Shown here: piece by piece, positions 25,298 to 33,247 of the stretch
Layout: every line of letters starts with the position of its first letter
Position numbering within the stretch: position 1 is the stretch's first letter
Notes under the pieces: model-generated
Told to the model about the DNA's origin: nothing
The model's database searches: none
Seen by the model: only the letters and a program-made list of their open reading frames with translations
Source: Cohnella silvisoli
GTDB taxonomy: Bacteria; Bacillota; Bacilli; Paenibacillales; Paenibacillaceae
Direction of reading: 5' to 3'
Length of the DNA stretch: 55,651 nt
Assembly (NCBI RefSeq): GCF_021190915.1
Contig: NZ_JAIOAP010000029.1
Span: forward strand, 1 to 55,651
Translations under genes and position numbers: made by a program

Positions 25298-26185
25298 TTA
25301 GCTACCTCGATTACCGGAAGGGAGATACTTTTGTTCCGCTTCTTGAAGCTCTTCGGCCCTTTGCAACCGAAAAACTTCTTCTAGGGAAGCAATTTCGGAC
25401 TCTGCATTCGCGATTCTCTCTTCTTGAAAAATTTGCTTTGATATTTTCTGCATTGCAGCAATAGAAGTCCTAAGATTATGATTTGCCCAGATGGCAACAC
25501 TGATCCCCATATCGACAAAGCGCTTTGTCGGAGTTGCATAATATTTGGTAGGTACAATGACGACGGGAAGCCTGCCTTGCCATTCTTTCATGAACGATTC
25601 AATTTCCGATATATCCGATCGATGGCTGTGAATAAGGACAGCATCCACACCCGCTTGATGGTAAGCTTCGGCGCGCCGCAGCGTTTCTTCTAAGCCCCAG
25701 CCTGCTATGAAAGATTCGACTCTCGCTACGACCATGAAATCTTCGTCGGTTTGCGTGTCTTTCATGGCTTTGATTTTGCCGCAAAACTCGTCGATATCGG
25801 CAAGAGGCTGCGCCTGGCCGTTAATAAAGGAGTTGGTTTTCGGGAACAGCTTATCTTCGATACATACCCCTGCGATATTACGTTGTTCCAGTTTTGCAAC
25901 CAATCGCCTGGCATTATTGAAATTTCCGTATCCCGTATCTCCATCGAGCAAAATCGGAATGGACGTTGCATCGCTCATAAACTCCAAAACGTCCAAAATT
26001 TGTGTCCAAGAAGCTTCGTTGTTGTCCCTGACGCCGAGGCCAGCGGATATGGATAATCCGCTGGCCCAAATCCCTTTAAAACCGGTCTCTTCGACGATTT
26101 TTGACGACAAACCGTTGTGGGCCTCCATTAGAAATTCCAAATTTCGAGAGTTAATTAGATGTTTTAATCGGGATGTTTTTCTCAT
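25298..26185 (-). CDS. pepM: phosphoenolpyruvate phosphomutase
   Basis: The enzyme converts phosphoenolpyruvate to phosphonopyruvate, the entry step to nearly all phosphonates. The 295-residue TIM barrel belongs to the isocitrate-lyase/PEP-mutase superfamily, and residues 110-120 read EDKLFPKTNSF, the motif that separates true mutases from lyases. IPILLDGDTGYGNF carries the Mg-binding aspartates. The C-terminal 25 residues are an extra charged helix. It is the last intact gene of a leftward operon behind YheC/YheD (3 bp gap). No phosphonopyruvate decarboxylase is in the window, and the transaminase that follows is decayed. The product may feed an unknown partner, or the pathway may be dying. 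Confidence 0.9.
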   Translation of the reverse strand: MRKTSRLKHLINSRNLEFLMEAHNGLSSKIVEETGFKGIWASGLSISAGLGVRDNNEASWTQILDVLEFMSDATSIPILLDGDTGYGNFNNARRLVAKLEQRNIAGVCIEDKLFPKTNSFINGQAQPLADIDEFCGKIKAMKDTQTDEDFMVVARVESFIAGWGLEETLRRAEAYHQAGVDAVLIHSHRSDISEIESFMKEWQGRLPVVIVPTKYYATPTKRFVDMGISVAIWANHNLRTSIAAMQKISKQIFQEERIANAESEIASLEEVFRLQRAEELQEAEQKYLPSGNRGS

Positions 26186-26188
26186 AGA

Positions 26189-27289
26189 CTAGTTCTTCCT
26201 TTTCCTGTTCTTATTTGCTAACCTTTTTGCGTATTGAAGGGGGATCAAGTAAATTTGTCTACGCGTCTTTGGTCCGTATGCCTTTCCAATAGAAACCTTT
26301 GCGGATTGAGCGTTGCATTCAATTAGCCAAATTTTCCCTTTTGAATCAACGGCGAAATCGATCCCCAGTTCTCCGAACTTCCCGTAACATCTTTCAACGC
26401 CTTTATAGACCGTGATTACAAAATCTCTGATTTTTTTGTTCAAATCTTCTATTTCATCCTTCGAGTATTCGGGAAACAAGTCTTGTAATTGATCGTCCAT
26501 TTTATAAGCGCTGGCATGGGTCGTTATGGGAGAATGACTTTGACCGACCCGAACAGATATACCGGAAATATTAAGTTTTCCTTTGCCGTCTCTTTGCAAT
26601 TCGGCGCGGAAATCCACAGGTTGATCTTGGCCTACCCGAATGAGATCGATAGCCTCTTGAACGATAAACTCTCGATTGCCGAAAAAGCTTTTCATTACTT
26701 TTTTCAGGTCCTTAAAATGGTCAACCTTGTTTCTGACCAAATGGTGGATAACTGCATAGCTGTATCCATAACCGCCCTCAGGTATTTTTATCGCACGCAT
26801 AACCTGAGTGCCTTTTCTGCCGTAATTCGCTTTGATATATACGGTACCCAGTTTTCGTACATATTTTCTTACGTTGCTAAATCGATGAATGCTTTTGGTA
26901 TAAGGTAAATACGGGCGTATATTCTCATCCTGTTTTAATTTTTGAAACAACTCGCTTTTACTAAAACGAACTAATGGATTGATTCGTGGAATACCCATTC
27001 TATCGAAACGATCTACAGTACGCCGAACGATTGCACTTGAACCGCCGCGTACATACAGGACGTCTGGCCTTCGAATCGAGCTTCTTTCCCAACGTCTTTT
27101 ACGACTATTGAAGCGGATTCCGCTTATTTTTCTGCGCCTGAAATCCACATTTCTTGCGGAAAAAAAGTGGAGCGTCGTATTTGCAACTTGATTCGCTTCG
27201 GCAAGCTCCCGCATACCTTCTGTTCTTACAAGTCGTCTGCCTACGATAACACCGACAATCGGTCTCCTGCGACCGGAGGAGGATGCCAT
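26189..27289 (-). CDS. YheC/YheD-family endospore coat-associated ATP-grasp protein
   Basis: The protein has 366 residues of the YheC/YheD family, spore-coat-associated proteins with an ATP-grasp fold. Visible parts are VYIKANYGRKGTQVMRA (ATP-binding lysine and glycine loop), FIVQEAIDL, the distal metal-binding strand GIDFAVDSKGKIWLIECNAQ, and the tail YLIPLQYAKRL. N-terminal 20-90 is an Arg-rich flavodoxin-like part (FRRRKISGIRFNSRKRRW). ATP-grasp ligases join a carboxylate to an amine, thiol or sugar; the substrate here is unknown. It lies 17 bp downstream of the KamA-like gene and 3 bp before pepM, suggesting joint action on a spore-surface compound. Confidence 0.88.
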   Translation of the reverse strand: MASSSGRRRPIVGVIVGRRLVRTEGMRELAEANQVANTTLHFFSARNVDFRRRKISGIRFNSRKRRWERSSIRRPDVLYVRGGSSAIVRRTVDRFDRMGIPRINPLVRFSKSELFQKLKQDENIRPYLPYTKSIHRFSNVRKYVRKLGTVYIKANYGRKGTQVMRAIKIPEGGYGYSYAVIHHLVRNKVDHFKDLKKVMKSFFGNREFIVQEAIDLIRVGQDQPVDFRAELQRDGKGKLNISGISVRVGQSHSPITTHASAYKMDDQLQDLFPEYSKDEIEDLNKKIRDFVITVYKGVERCYGKFGELGIDFAVDSKGKIWLIECNAQSAKVSIGKAYGPKTRRQIYLIPLQYAKRLANKNRKRKN

Positions 27290-27305
27290 GGTTGTTACAC
27301 CCCGT

Positions 27306-28508
27306 TTAATTTATTTGGTTCATTGACATTGGAACACTTGACGACTTTGTCACGATTTTCCGCGGCTGATCCGGCAATTCATTGACGGAGATGACGTCCG
27401 TCGTCTTTTTGTCCGGTTTATTCCAGTGCTTCTCGTTTTCCGGCAAATCATCGAACCAGGCGGCCTCTTTGGGACAATCAAGAATCATGAGTTTGCCGAA
27501 CTCGCCGTCGCGCGACTGGTGGTACTTCAGATACGCTTTTCCGTTTTCAACGGCTAAAATCTCGATTTTTCCCGAAGTGTGGCTCATGCACAGCTTTACG
27601 CGTTTACCGAGGCCCGAAGTTATCGCCTTCGCTTCTTCCGCGATGCGATACACTTCTTCAAGCGAAAGGACGAATCCGCGATTACCTGCTACAGGCCGAT
27701 TAACGAAAAAGTAGTAGGGTGTGACTCCAGCCCACGACAATTTATCCAATAACTCACCAAGTACGGCTGGGTCATCATTGATTCCTTTGAGAATCGGGGT
27801 TTGATTCACCACAATCGCTCCGGCATCGTATAATGCCTTAAAACATTTTTGGGCTTCAGGAGTGATTTCTCTCGGATGATTTACATGGGCCATGATGTAA
27901 ATTCGCTTCTCTTTCGTGGAGTAGGTCCGGAACATATGAAGAAGTTGTTCGTCTTCGTAAATTCGCATGGGGTTGAAAACAGGCATTTTCGATCCGATTC
28001 GAATGATCTTCACATGCTCCATTGCCCGTAGGCTTTCAATAATATGACTCAGCTTTTTCGTCGATAAGATTAACGGGTCGCCGCCCGTCAGCAGCACGTT
28101 GTTAATCTCGGTATGGTTCGAAATGTAATCGAGGCCTTCCTGAATATCCGGCATGGCTTCTTTTACGTCTTCGCGAAACAGCCTTTTGCGAAAACAGAAT
28201 CGGCAGTAGGAGCCGCATACCTCCGATACGAGCAGTAAGGCTGTTGTCTTGTACTTATGCTGGCATCCCTTCACGACATAGTTCGTGTCTTCATCGGAAG
28301 CATCCCAACGGCCGTATTCCTGAAGCTCATCGTTACTTGGAATCACCAGCCGTCTTATAGGATCGTTCGGATCGGACCAATTGATCAGCTTCACATAAAA
28401 ATCGTTAAGCCGAAAAACGAATTTATCGATGACCTGCCGTAAGGCTCGCCTCTCATCTTCGGTTAGTTCGGGTAGGCTTCCAATGTCCGTGATATATTTT
28501 ACCGGCAT
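27306..28508 (-). CDS. KamA-family radical SAM protein (lysine 2,3-aminomutase-like)
   Basis: This protein of 400 residues has the radical SAM cluster motif CGSYCRFC (Cys98, 102, 105) and the overall KamA plan with LTGGDPLILSTKKL and IRIGSKMPVFNPMRI. In classical lysine 2,3-aminomutases the PLP lysine lies in a PGGGGK stretch. Here the aligned place reads MSHTSGKIEIL, so the substrate may differ from lysine. The frame is open to 28613 (TTG), but GGAGGG 10 nt before ATG 28508 marks the start. It is followed by YheC/YheD at 17 bp. A product such as beta-lysine would be a plausible amine for an ATP-grasp ligase (inference). Confidence 0.85.
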   Translation of the reverse strand: MPVKYITDIGSLPELTEDERRALRQVIDKFVFRLNDFYVKLINWSDPNDPIRRLVIPSNDELQEYGRWDASDEDTNYVVKGCQHKYKTTALLLVSEVCGSYCRFCFRKRLFREDVKEAMPDIQEGLDYISNHTEINNVLLTGGDPLILSTKKLSHIIESLRAMEHVKIIRIGSKMPVFNPMRIYEDEQLLHMFRTYSTKEKRIYIMAHVNHPREITPEAQKCFKALYDAGAIVVNQTPILKGINDDPAVLGELLDKLSWAGVTPYYFFVNRPVAGNRGFVLSLEEVYRIAEEAKAITSGLGKRVKLCMSHTSGKIEILAVENGKAYLKYHQSRDGEFGKLMILDCPKEAAWFDDLPENEKHWNKPDKKTTDVISVNELPDQPRKIVTKSSSVPMSMNQIN

Positions 28509-28678
28509 GGCCCTTTGACCCTCCAATCCATTAGTATCAAGACGTGCAATCCCATCATCCTTTCGAGCTTTATATCTTAGAGAATGCACCATATGTCCAA
28601 TAAGTGTTGGCAAATGCGGAGTAGTCTAAAAAAAATGCGTTCTGTACGTTCGTCAGCTGCCGATACACATCACGAACT

Positions 28679-29767
28679 TTAGTCATGTTTCGGATCGCCA
28701 GAGGAAAGGTTGCCTCCATGTGATCGGCCACCGTCAATTCCGGTCACCTCCTCTTCCGGGATGGAAGGCGGATCATTAATCGGGGCATACGGCTGCTGGC
28801 TTGCCCATTCATCCAACCAACGAATCGCTTCGATACGCTTGGGCCAGGTTTCCTTCAACACGTTAAACATGTCCGTGTGTATGCCTGACCGAATTTGATC
28901 GGCGACAATCCATGCTTCGCGCGGCAAACGACACAGGGAGGCTATGATAAGACGTTCTTCCCGCATTAACGGGTAATGTTTTTCGTAACCGTCAAGGAGC
29001 GCCTTCATGTATGGCACCGAAAAAGCCGCAGCATTATTTAATGTTTTGGCGACTTCATAATAAGCCGAGCCGCGTCTTGCGCGCTCCCAGTCCACTAAGT
29101 AAACACCGTCCTTATGCACGATGACATTCGGACTTGTTACATCGCCATGGATGATCGAAGGTTTTTCCTTCCGTAATATCCGCTTAACGTCATGCTGCTT
29201 TAAGGTGTTCCACGCCTCTTCGGCCATAGAAAGGCATTGATCTCCACGCTCCCTAAACCACCTGCCGCTCCCGTTCCTTTTCTTTTGTATAGCCCGCAAA
29301 TGGCGCGCAAACGACCGATGCCGCTTCCGAAAGCGATGGATTTCCATCTTCGAGTAGGAAGGGCGGACAGACGACCGCCGGCGAGAGATTAGATGAAGCC
29401 GTGCCAGCACTTCACCCAGCCTTTCATAATCCTTCACGCCTTCTCCCAATTGGGTACCGTCTATCCACTCCGTTACATAATAAAGCCGTCCGTTTTTTGT
29501 AATCCAATACTTTCCATTAACCGTTATAAGCCACTGAGGCATACTATCGAAATTGTGTTTTTTTAACCATGCAAGCCGGGAACAAACCCGTTTGAGGAGC
29601 CTTTGCTGGCCTTTATAGGGTTTTAGCAAAAATGAGCCCTTATCGGTAAACGCACGGTATGCAGCTTTTTTTTTATAAAGGGAGCGGCAAACATGGATTT
29701 TATTAGTATGCAGACCATAGTGCAGCACAATCGAGTTCAATCGTTGTACCAGCTGTGGATGGGCCAT
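28679..29767 (-). CDS. CotS-like spore coat kinase (APH-fold)
   Basis: The 362-residue protein has an aminoglycoside-phosphotransferase/choline-kinase fold of the CotS/YutH type. The catalytic loop is PSIIHGDVTSPNVIVH and the metal-binding Asp lies in VYLVDWERARRGS. YVTEWIDGTQL is the hinge. It has a strongly basic central stretch (IHRFRKRHRSFARHLRAIQKK). CotS proteins belong to the inner coat and are thought to phosphorylate a coat glycan or small molecule. The start ATG is at 29767 with GGAGGTG upstream, and the gene is the likely first member of the leftward kinase-KamA-YheC/D-pepM unit (gap of 170 bp to the next gene). Confidence 0.85.
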   Translation of the reverse strand: MAHPQLVQRLNSIVLHYGLHTNKIHVCRSLYKKKAAYRAFTDKGSFLLKPYKGQQRLLKRVCSRLAWLKKHNFDSMPQWLITVNGKYWITKNGRLYYVTEWIDGTQLGEGVKDYERLGEVLARLHLISRRRSSVRPSYSKMEIHRFRKRHRSFARHLRAIQKKRNGSGRWFRERGDQCLSMAEEAWNTLKQHDVKRILRKEKPSIIHGDVTSPNVIVHKDGVYLVDWERARRGSAYYEVAKTLNNAAAFSVPYMKALLDGYEKHYPLMREERLIIASLCRLPREAWIVADQIRSGIHTDMFNVLKETWPKRIEAIRWLDEWASQQPYAPINDPPSIPEEEVTGIDGGRSHGGNLSSGDPKHD

Positions 29768-30007
29768 TGCTGGAACACCTCCAAGTCATTATCAAAAGTA
29801 AAATCCGATTGTCCCCTCTTCAGATGCTTATAAACAAAGCTGGGTTGTACAAGCCAATTCGCCATCCTATTTCAATGAGAAAAGAGACCGTGTTCGTGCG
29901 GTCTCTTCATGTTGCATCGAATAATAGCAGTATATGAACTAGCACTAGGAAAAGTTTGGACTTTGTTAAAGTGATTAGTACTATTTTTGCCGATAGGAGA
30001 CTAAAAA

Positions 30008-30094
30008 ATGTTTGGAACGCGAAGTGGCAACATTGTGCGGACGAAGTCATATGCTGTAAGACTTATCGCTCCTGTAATGGAGGTAGCCGCTTGA
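30008..30094 (+). CDS. short leader ORF coupled to a glycosyltransferase gene
   Basis: A 28-codon frame (MFGTRSGNIV to PVMEVAA) starts at an ATG 7 nt after AGGAGA and ends at a TGA whose last base is the first base of the next gene's ATG. Its own coding sequence carries the GGAGG used by that gene. This is the classical set-up for translational coupling. The peptide has no recognisable family, and expression is inferred only from the two ribosome sites and the overlap. Confidence 0.45.
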   Translation: MFGTRSGNIVRTKSYAVRLIAPVMEVAA

Positions 30095-31593
30095 TGAACA
30101 TTTTGTTTGCTTACTACCGCTACGCCCCTCACTCTAATGGCCCGTCCATCTATATCGAGCTGACACGCTGGGAGCTGGAGCGGGAAGGGCATGTCGTGGA
30201 CCTATTCACCCACGACAAGGGGTGGACGCTCCTGCAAATAGATGGCAAAGCGTCGATCGATAAGATGGATGTCAAAAAAGAAGCGATCGAACGAGCCCGC
30301 AGCCGTTACGACGCCAGCTATTCCTCGTGGATCTATTGGCGCGAGATGGAGAGGTATAGCATAGAGTTAGCTTCGATGAAAATGGATTTAGCCGGTTACG
30401 ACCTCATTCACTGCCATGATTTCATGACAGCCCGAGCGTTGTCCAGGGTTAAGCCTCCGCATATTCCGTTGGTCGTCTCTATACACAATTGCAAATACAG
30501 GGAAGCTGTGTTGTCCGGCGATTACGGTACCCGGAGCTTGCAAGAGCAATTGTTTATTCAGAAAGAGGAATACATAGGGGCGGAATCGGCGGATGCCGTT
30601 ATAGTCGCCTGCGATTGGCTGAAGGATGAATTGATAGGTATCGGTGTGAATCAGAAACGAATTCATAAGATTCCATATGCTGTATCCGAAGACAGATTCT
30701 CGAATAGGCAAGCAGTACCGCCGGTAACGTCGAAACCTCTTATTCTGCTATGTCCCGCAAGGCTCGTAACAATCAAAGGCCATAGCTATTTGCTTGAAGC
30801 TCTCCATGAGATTCGGCTGGAGAGGGACGACTTCGTTTGCGTTATGGCCGGGGAAGGCCCGCTATTGGATGAATTGTTGAGAATGACCGTCGCGTTAGGG
30901 CTCGAATCGGTAGTGGCCTTCCTTGGCAAACGTGGCGATATGCCAGACTTAATGAACAATAGCGATATTATCGTCCTACCGTCCCTTCACGACACCTTCC
31001 CTCTTGTCTTAATGGAAGGGCAATGGTCCGTAAGGCCCGTAGTGGCGACCGATGTCGGCGGCGTACGCGAAATCGTGACGGATGGACTGGACGGATTGAT
31101 CGTCCCCCCGGGAAATTCCGCCGCTCTTGCCGTTAAGCTGCGCGAACTTCTCGACGACAAGGAGTTGCGACAACGACTCGGAGAGTACGGAAGATTGAAG
31201 GCGGAGCAGAGCTGGCGTGTCGATCATCACATACAAGGGATTAAACGGATTTACGAAAATACCACCGCGGGGGCGGCGGACACTATCGAGCGATTGCCGA
31301 ACAACCTGTGGCAACTGGATGAGCCATTGCTGAATCTGATCGGTATTAGTGATTCTCCAATCCGAGAAGTTTCGCTGAAGGGAGTCCTCCCACCCGAACT
31401 CCTGTCCGAGCTCGTTTCCGAGTTTCGAGACAAGCCGCATTACATTCATTTGTTGGACGCTTCGGGAGTCGTGCTGCAAACGAGTCCGGTCGGTATGGAC
31501 GGTGCGTATTCCTTTCGTCCCATTCCCATAGGAAAGTACGTCCTTAGAAGCACTCTCTTGAATTTCGGGACGAAAGCAATAACGTTGAGCTGA
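30094..31593 (+). CDS. glycosyltransferase family 4 with an extra C-terminal beta domain
   Basis: The protein has 499 residues. Residues 1-395 are a GT-B glycosyltransferase of the GT4 type: ILFAYYRYAPHSNGPSIYIE, PARLVTIKGHSYLLEAL, PSLHDTFPLVLMEG and DVGGVREIVTDGLDGL. The last 100 residues add a separate part ending in ASGVVLQTSPVGMDGAYSF and PIPIGKYVLRSTL, which looks like a carboxypeptidase-regulatory (transthyretin-like) fold. GGAGG 10 nt before ATG 30094 fixes the start, although the frame is open to 29956. It converges tail to tail with the 4,6-dehydratase gene, 2 bp apart. Donor and acceptor unknown. Confidence 0.85.
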   Translation: MNILFAYYRYAPHSNGPSIYIELTRWELEREGHVVDLFTHDKGWTLLQIDGKASIDKMDVKKEAIERARSRYDASYSSWIYWREMERYSIELASMKMDLAGYDLIHCHDFMTARALSRVKPPHIPLVVSIHNCKYREAVLSGDYGTRSLQEQLFIQKEEYIGAESADAVIVACDWLKDELIGIGVNQKRIHKIPYAVSEDRFSNRQAVPPVTSKPLILLCPARLVTIKGHSYLLEALHEIRLERDDFVCVMAGEGPLLDELLRMTVALGLESVVAFLGKRGDMPDLMNNSDIIVLPSLHDTFPLVLMEGQWSVRPVVATDVGGVREIVTDGLDGLIVPPGNSAALAVKLRELLDDKELRQRLGEYGRLKAEQSWRVDHHIQGIKRIYENTTAGAADTIERLPNNLWQLDEPLLNLIGISDSPIREVSLKGVLPPELLSELVSEFRDKPHYIHLLDASGVVLQTSPVGMDGAYSFRPIPIGKYVLRSTLLNFGTKAITLS

Positions 31594-31595
31594 CC

Positions 31596-32603
31596 CTAGG
31601 ACAGAAAACCTCCGCGAGCAAGCATTTTCCGAATTTCCTCTTTGGGTATCAACTGCTCGTGAGAGCTGTAAGTTCGAACGGCTGCGGAAGGACAACCGGC
31701 ATAATGGCCCTTTAGATCGGGAAACTCAATGGGCGGGAAGATAACGATGTACTTGTCATCGAAGTAATAAGCATGCTCACTCTCGTATTCGGACATCAAG
31801 ATTTCGTGCAGCTTCTCTCCCGGCCGGATGCCAAGCTCGTTCCAGGCGAGCGGGCTCCCTTCGCCGAATTCTTCGTGCAATATTTCAGCGAGATCCATGA
31901 TCCGGCAGGCGGGCATGGCCATGACGAACGTTTCCCCGCCGACGCCTATGGCGGCGGCTTGGAGCAACAATTCCGTTGCTTCTTGCACGGTCATAAAGAA
32001 GCGGGTCATCTTCTTGTCGGTGATGCCTAACGGCTTCCTCTCTCGCAGCTGTCGAACGAACAGTTGCAGCACGCTGCCGTTAGAGCCCAGAACGTTGCCT
32101 CCGCGGACACAGATGAACCGTGTTTGAGCATAGCGAAGGTTGGCGTACACCATCAGCTTCTCGCCGATTGCCTTCGTCATCCCGTAGAAGTTGCTCGGAT
32201 CCGCCGCTTTGTCCGTCGAGACGTTGATAACCATCTTGACGTTGTTCTCGACTGCGGCTTCAATAACGTTCTGGGTACCGATAACATTCGTCTTCAGCGC
32301 TTCGTTCGGCTGATCCTCGCAAATAGTCACGTGTTTCAGTGCAGCCAAATGAAACACGTAATCGATGTTCTCGCATACTTCCATGATCGCTTGGCTGTCC
32401 CTAATGTCCCCGATCCGGAATTCGACTCTTCCGTCGCTAAGCTCGCGGTTCATTTCCACCTGGGCTTTCTCATTGCGGGAAAATACGATGATTCGTCTCG
32501 GCTCGTGAGTGAGCAATTGACGCACTAACTCGTATCCCCATGACCCGGTGCCCCCGGTGATCAATACGTTCGTATTGTGAAACAAGTTAAACCCTCCTAT
32601 CAT
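31596..32603 (-). CDS. UDP-sugar 4,6-dehydratase, PseB/CapD-like SDR
   Basis: An NAD(P)-dependent extended short-chain dehydrogenase of about 330 residues. The cofactor loop is LITGGTGSWGYELV; the sequence continues with VFHLAALKHVTICEDQP and NVSTDKAADPSNFYGMTKAI, in which the usual YxxxK pair is YGMTK, as in UDP-GlcNAc inverting 4,6-dehydratases. These make the keto-sugar for pseudaminic-acid or bacillosamine-type sugars. ATG 32603 overlaps the end of the DUF1796 gene by 4 bp. A TTG at 32585 has the better spaced GGAGGG and may be the true start. Last gene of the leftward glycan operon. Confidence 0.87.
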   Translation of the reverse strand: MIGGFNLFHNTNVLITGGTGSWGYELVRQLLTHEPRRIIVFSRNEKAQVEMNRELSDGRVEFRIGDIRDSQAIMEVCENIDYVFHLAALKHVTICEDQPNEALKTNVIGTQNVIEAAVENNVKMVINVSTDKAADPSNFYGMTKAIGEKLMVYANLRYAQTRFICVRGGNVLGSNGSVLQLFVRQLRERKPLGITDKKMTRFFMTVQEATELLLQAAAIGVGGETFVMAMPACRIMDLAEILHEEFGEGSPLAWNELGIRPGEKLHEILMSEYESEHAYYFDDKYIVIFPPIEFPDLKGHYAGCPSAAVRTYSSHEQLIPKEEIRKMLARGGFLS

Positions 32604-33241
32604 TCTTCTGAGTCGGAATCGCGCAGTTGGATTCCTTCAAACATGGCGGTCCAGAGGGAGTCGTTGCCAAGCCAGATTTCCGCATTGGGCAGCTTTACAG
32701 CGCACACTTTCTCGAGCGGCCAGTTCAGTTCCACGATTCCTCCGACGTTGTCGTGAATAACGTGCAAAATTCGGAAATCGTGTTTGACGATTCCGGAGAG
32801 CGCTTGTTGAAGAGCCGCGACGTCCTCGAAATCACCTTCCGTTCTTACATACAGGATTTTCTTGCATGTCTGCGCCTTGTCAAGAAAGCGTGCAATGCGC
32901 CGGTTGTATTTCTCCATGACTTTGCTATATCCGGACAGGTTGGAAATCGTATTGTCATTGAGGCGGAAATCGTGATTGGATACGAGGTTGTACCCATTGT
33001 CTTTGACGCAAATAAAATCTTCATAGGCCATCCCGAGCACCGTCAAGTTCTCGTAATCGAAAAAGCCGATGAACCGGTTGCGAAGGAGCAGGTTCACATC
33101 CGACAAGTTAGAGGAGCTCATCCAGTCTAGTACGCCCGAGAATGGACGAAGCCCATTTTTCTTAAGCTGCAAGGAGCTTAGGCATAGGTCGCCTAAACTA
33201 AACGTGGCGTCATACTCTCCTTTGAGATCGTCAAGTCTCAT
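32600..33241 (-). CDS. DUF1796 papain-like cysteine peptidase family protein
   Basis: The 213-residue protein fits the DUF1796 group (putative papain-like cysteine peptidases): ATFSLGDLCLSSLQLKKNGLRPFSGVLDWMSS at the start (a potential Cys nucleophile in DLCLS), central DFICVKDNGYNLVSNHDF, and ILYVRTEGDFEDVAALQQAL later. Members occur in glycan and coat clusters and are of unproven function. GAGGTG 8 nt before the ATG. It lies between the epimerase (6 bp) and the dehydratase (4-bp overlap), so it is a full operon member and could process or handle the same product. Confidence 0.78.
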   Translation of the reverse strand: MRLDDLKGEYDATFSLGDLCLSSLQLKKNGLRPFSGVLDWMSSSNLSDVNLLLRNRFIGFFDYENLTVLGMAYEDFICVKDNGYNLVSNHDFRLNDNTISNLSGYSKVMEKYNRRIARFLDKAQTCKKILYVRTEGDFEDVAALQQALSGIVKHDFRILHVIHDNVGGIVELNWPLEKVCAVKLPNAEIWLGNDSLWTAMFEGIQLRDSDSEE

Positions 33242-33247
33242 ACTCTA

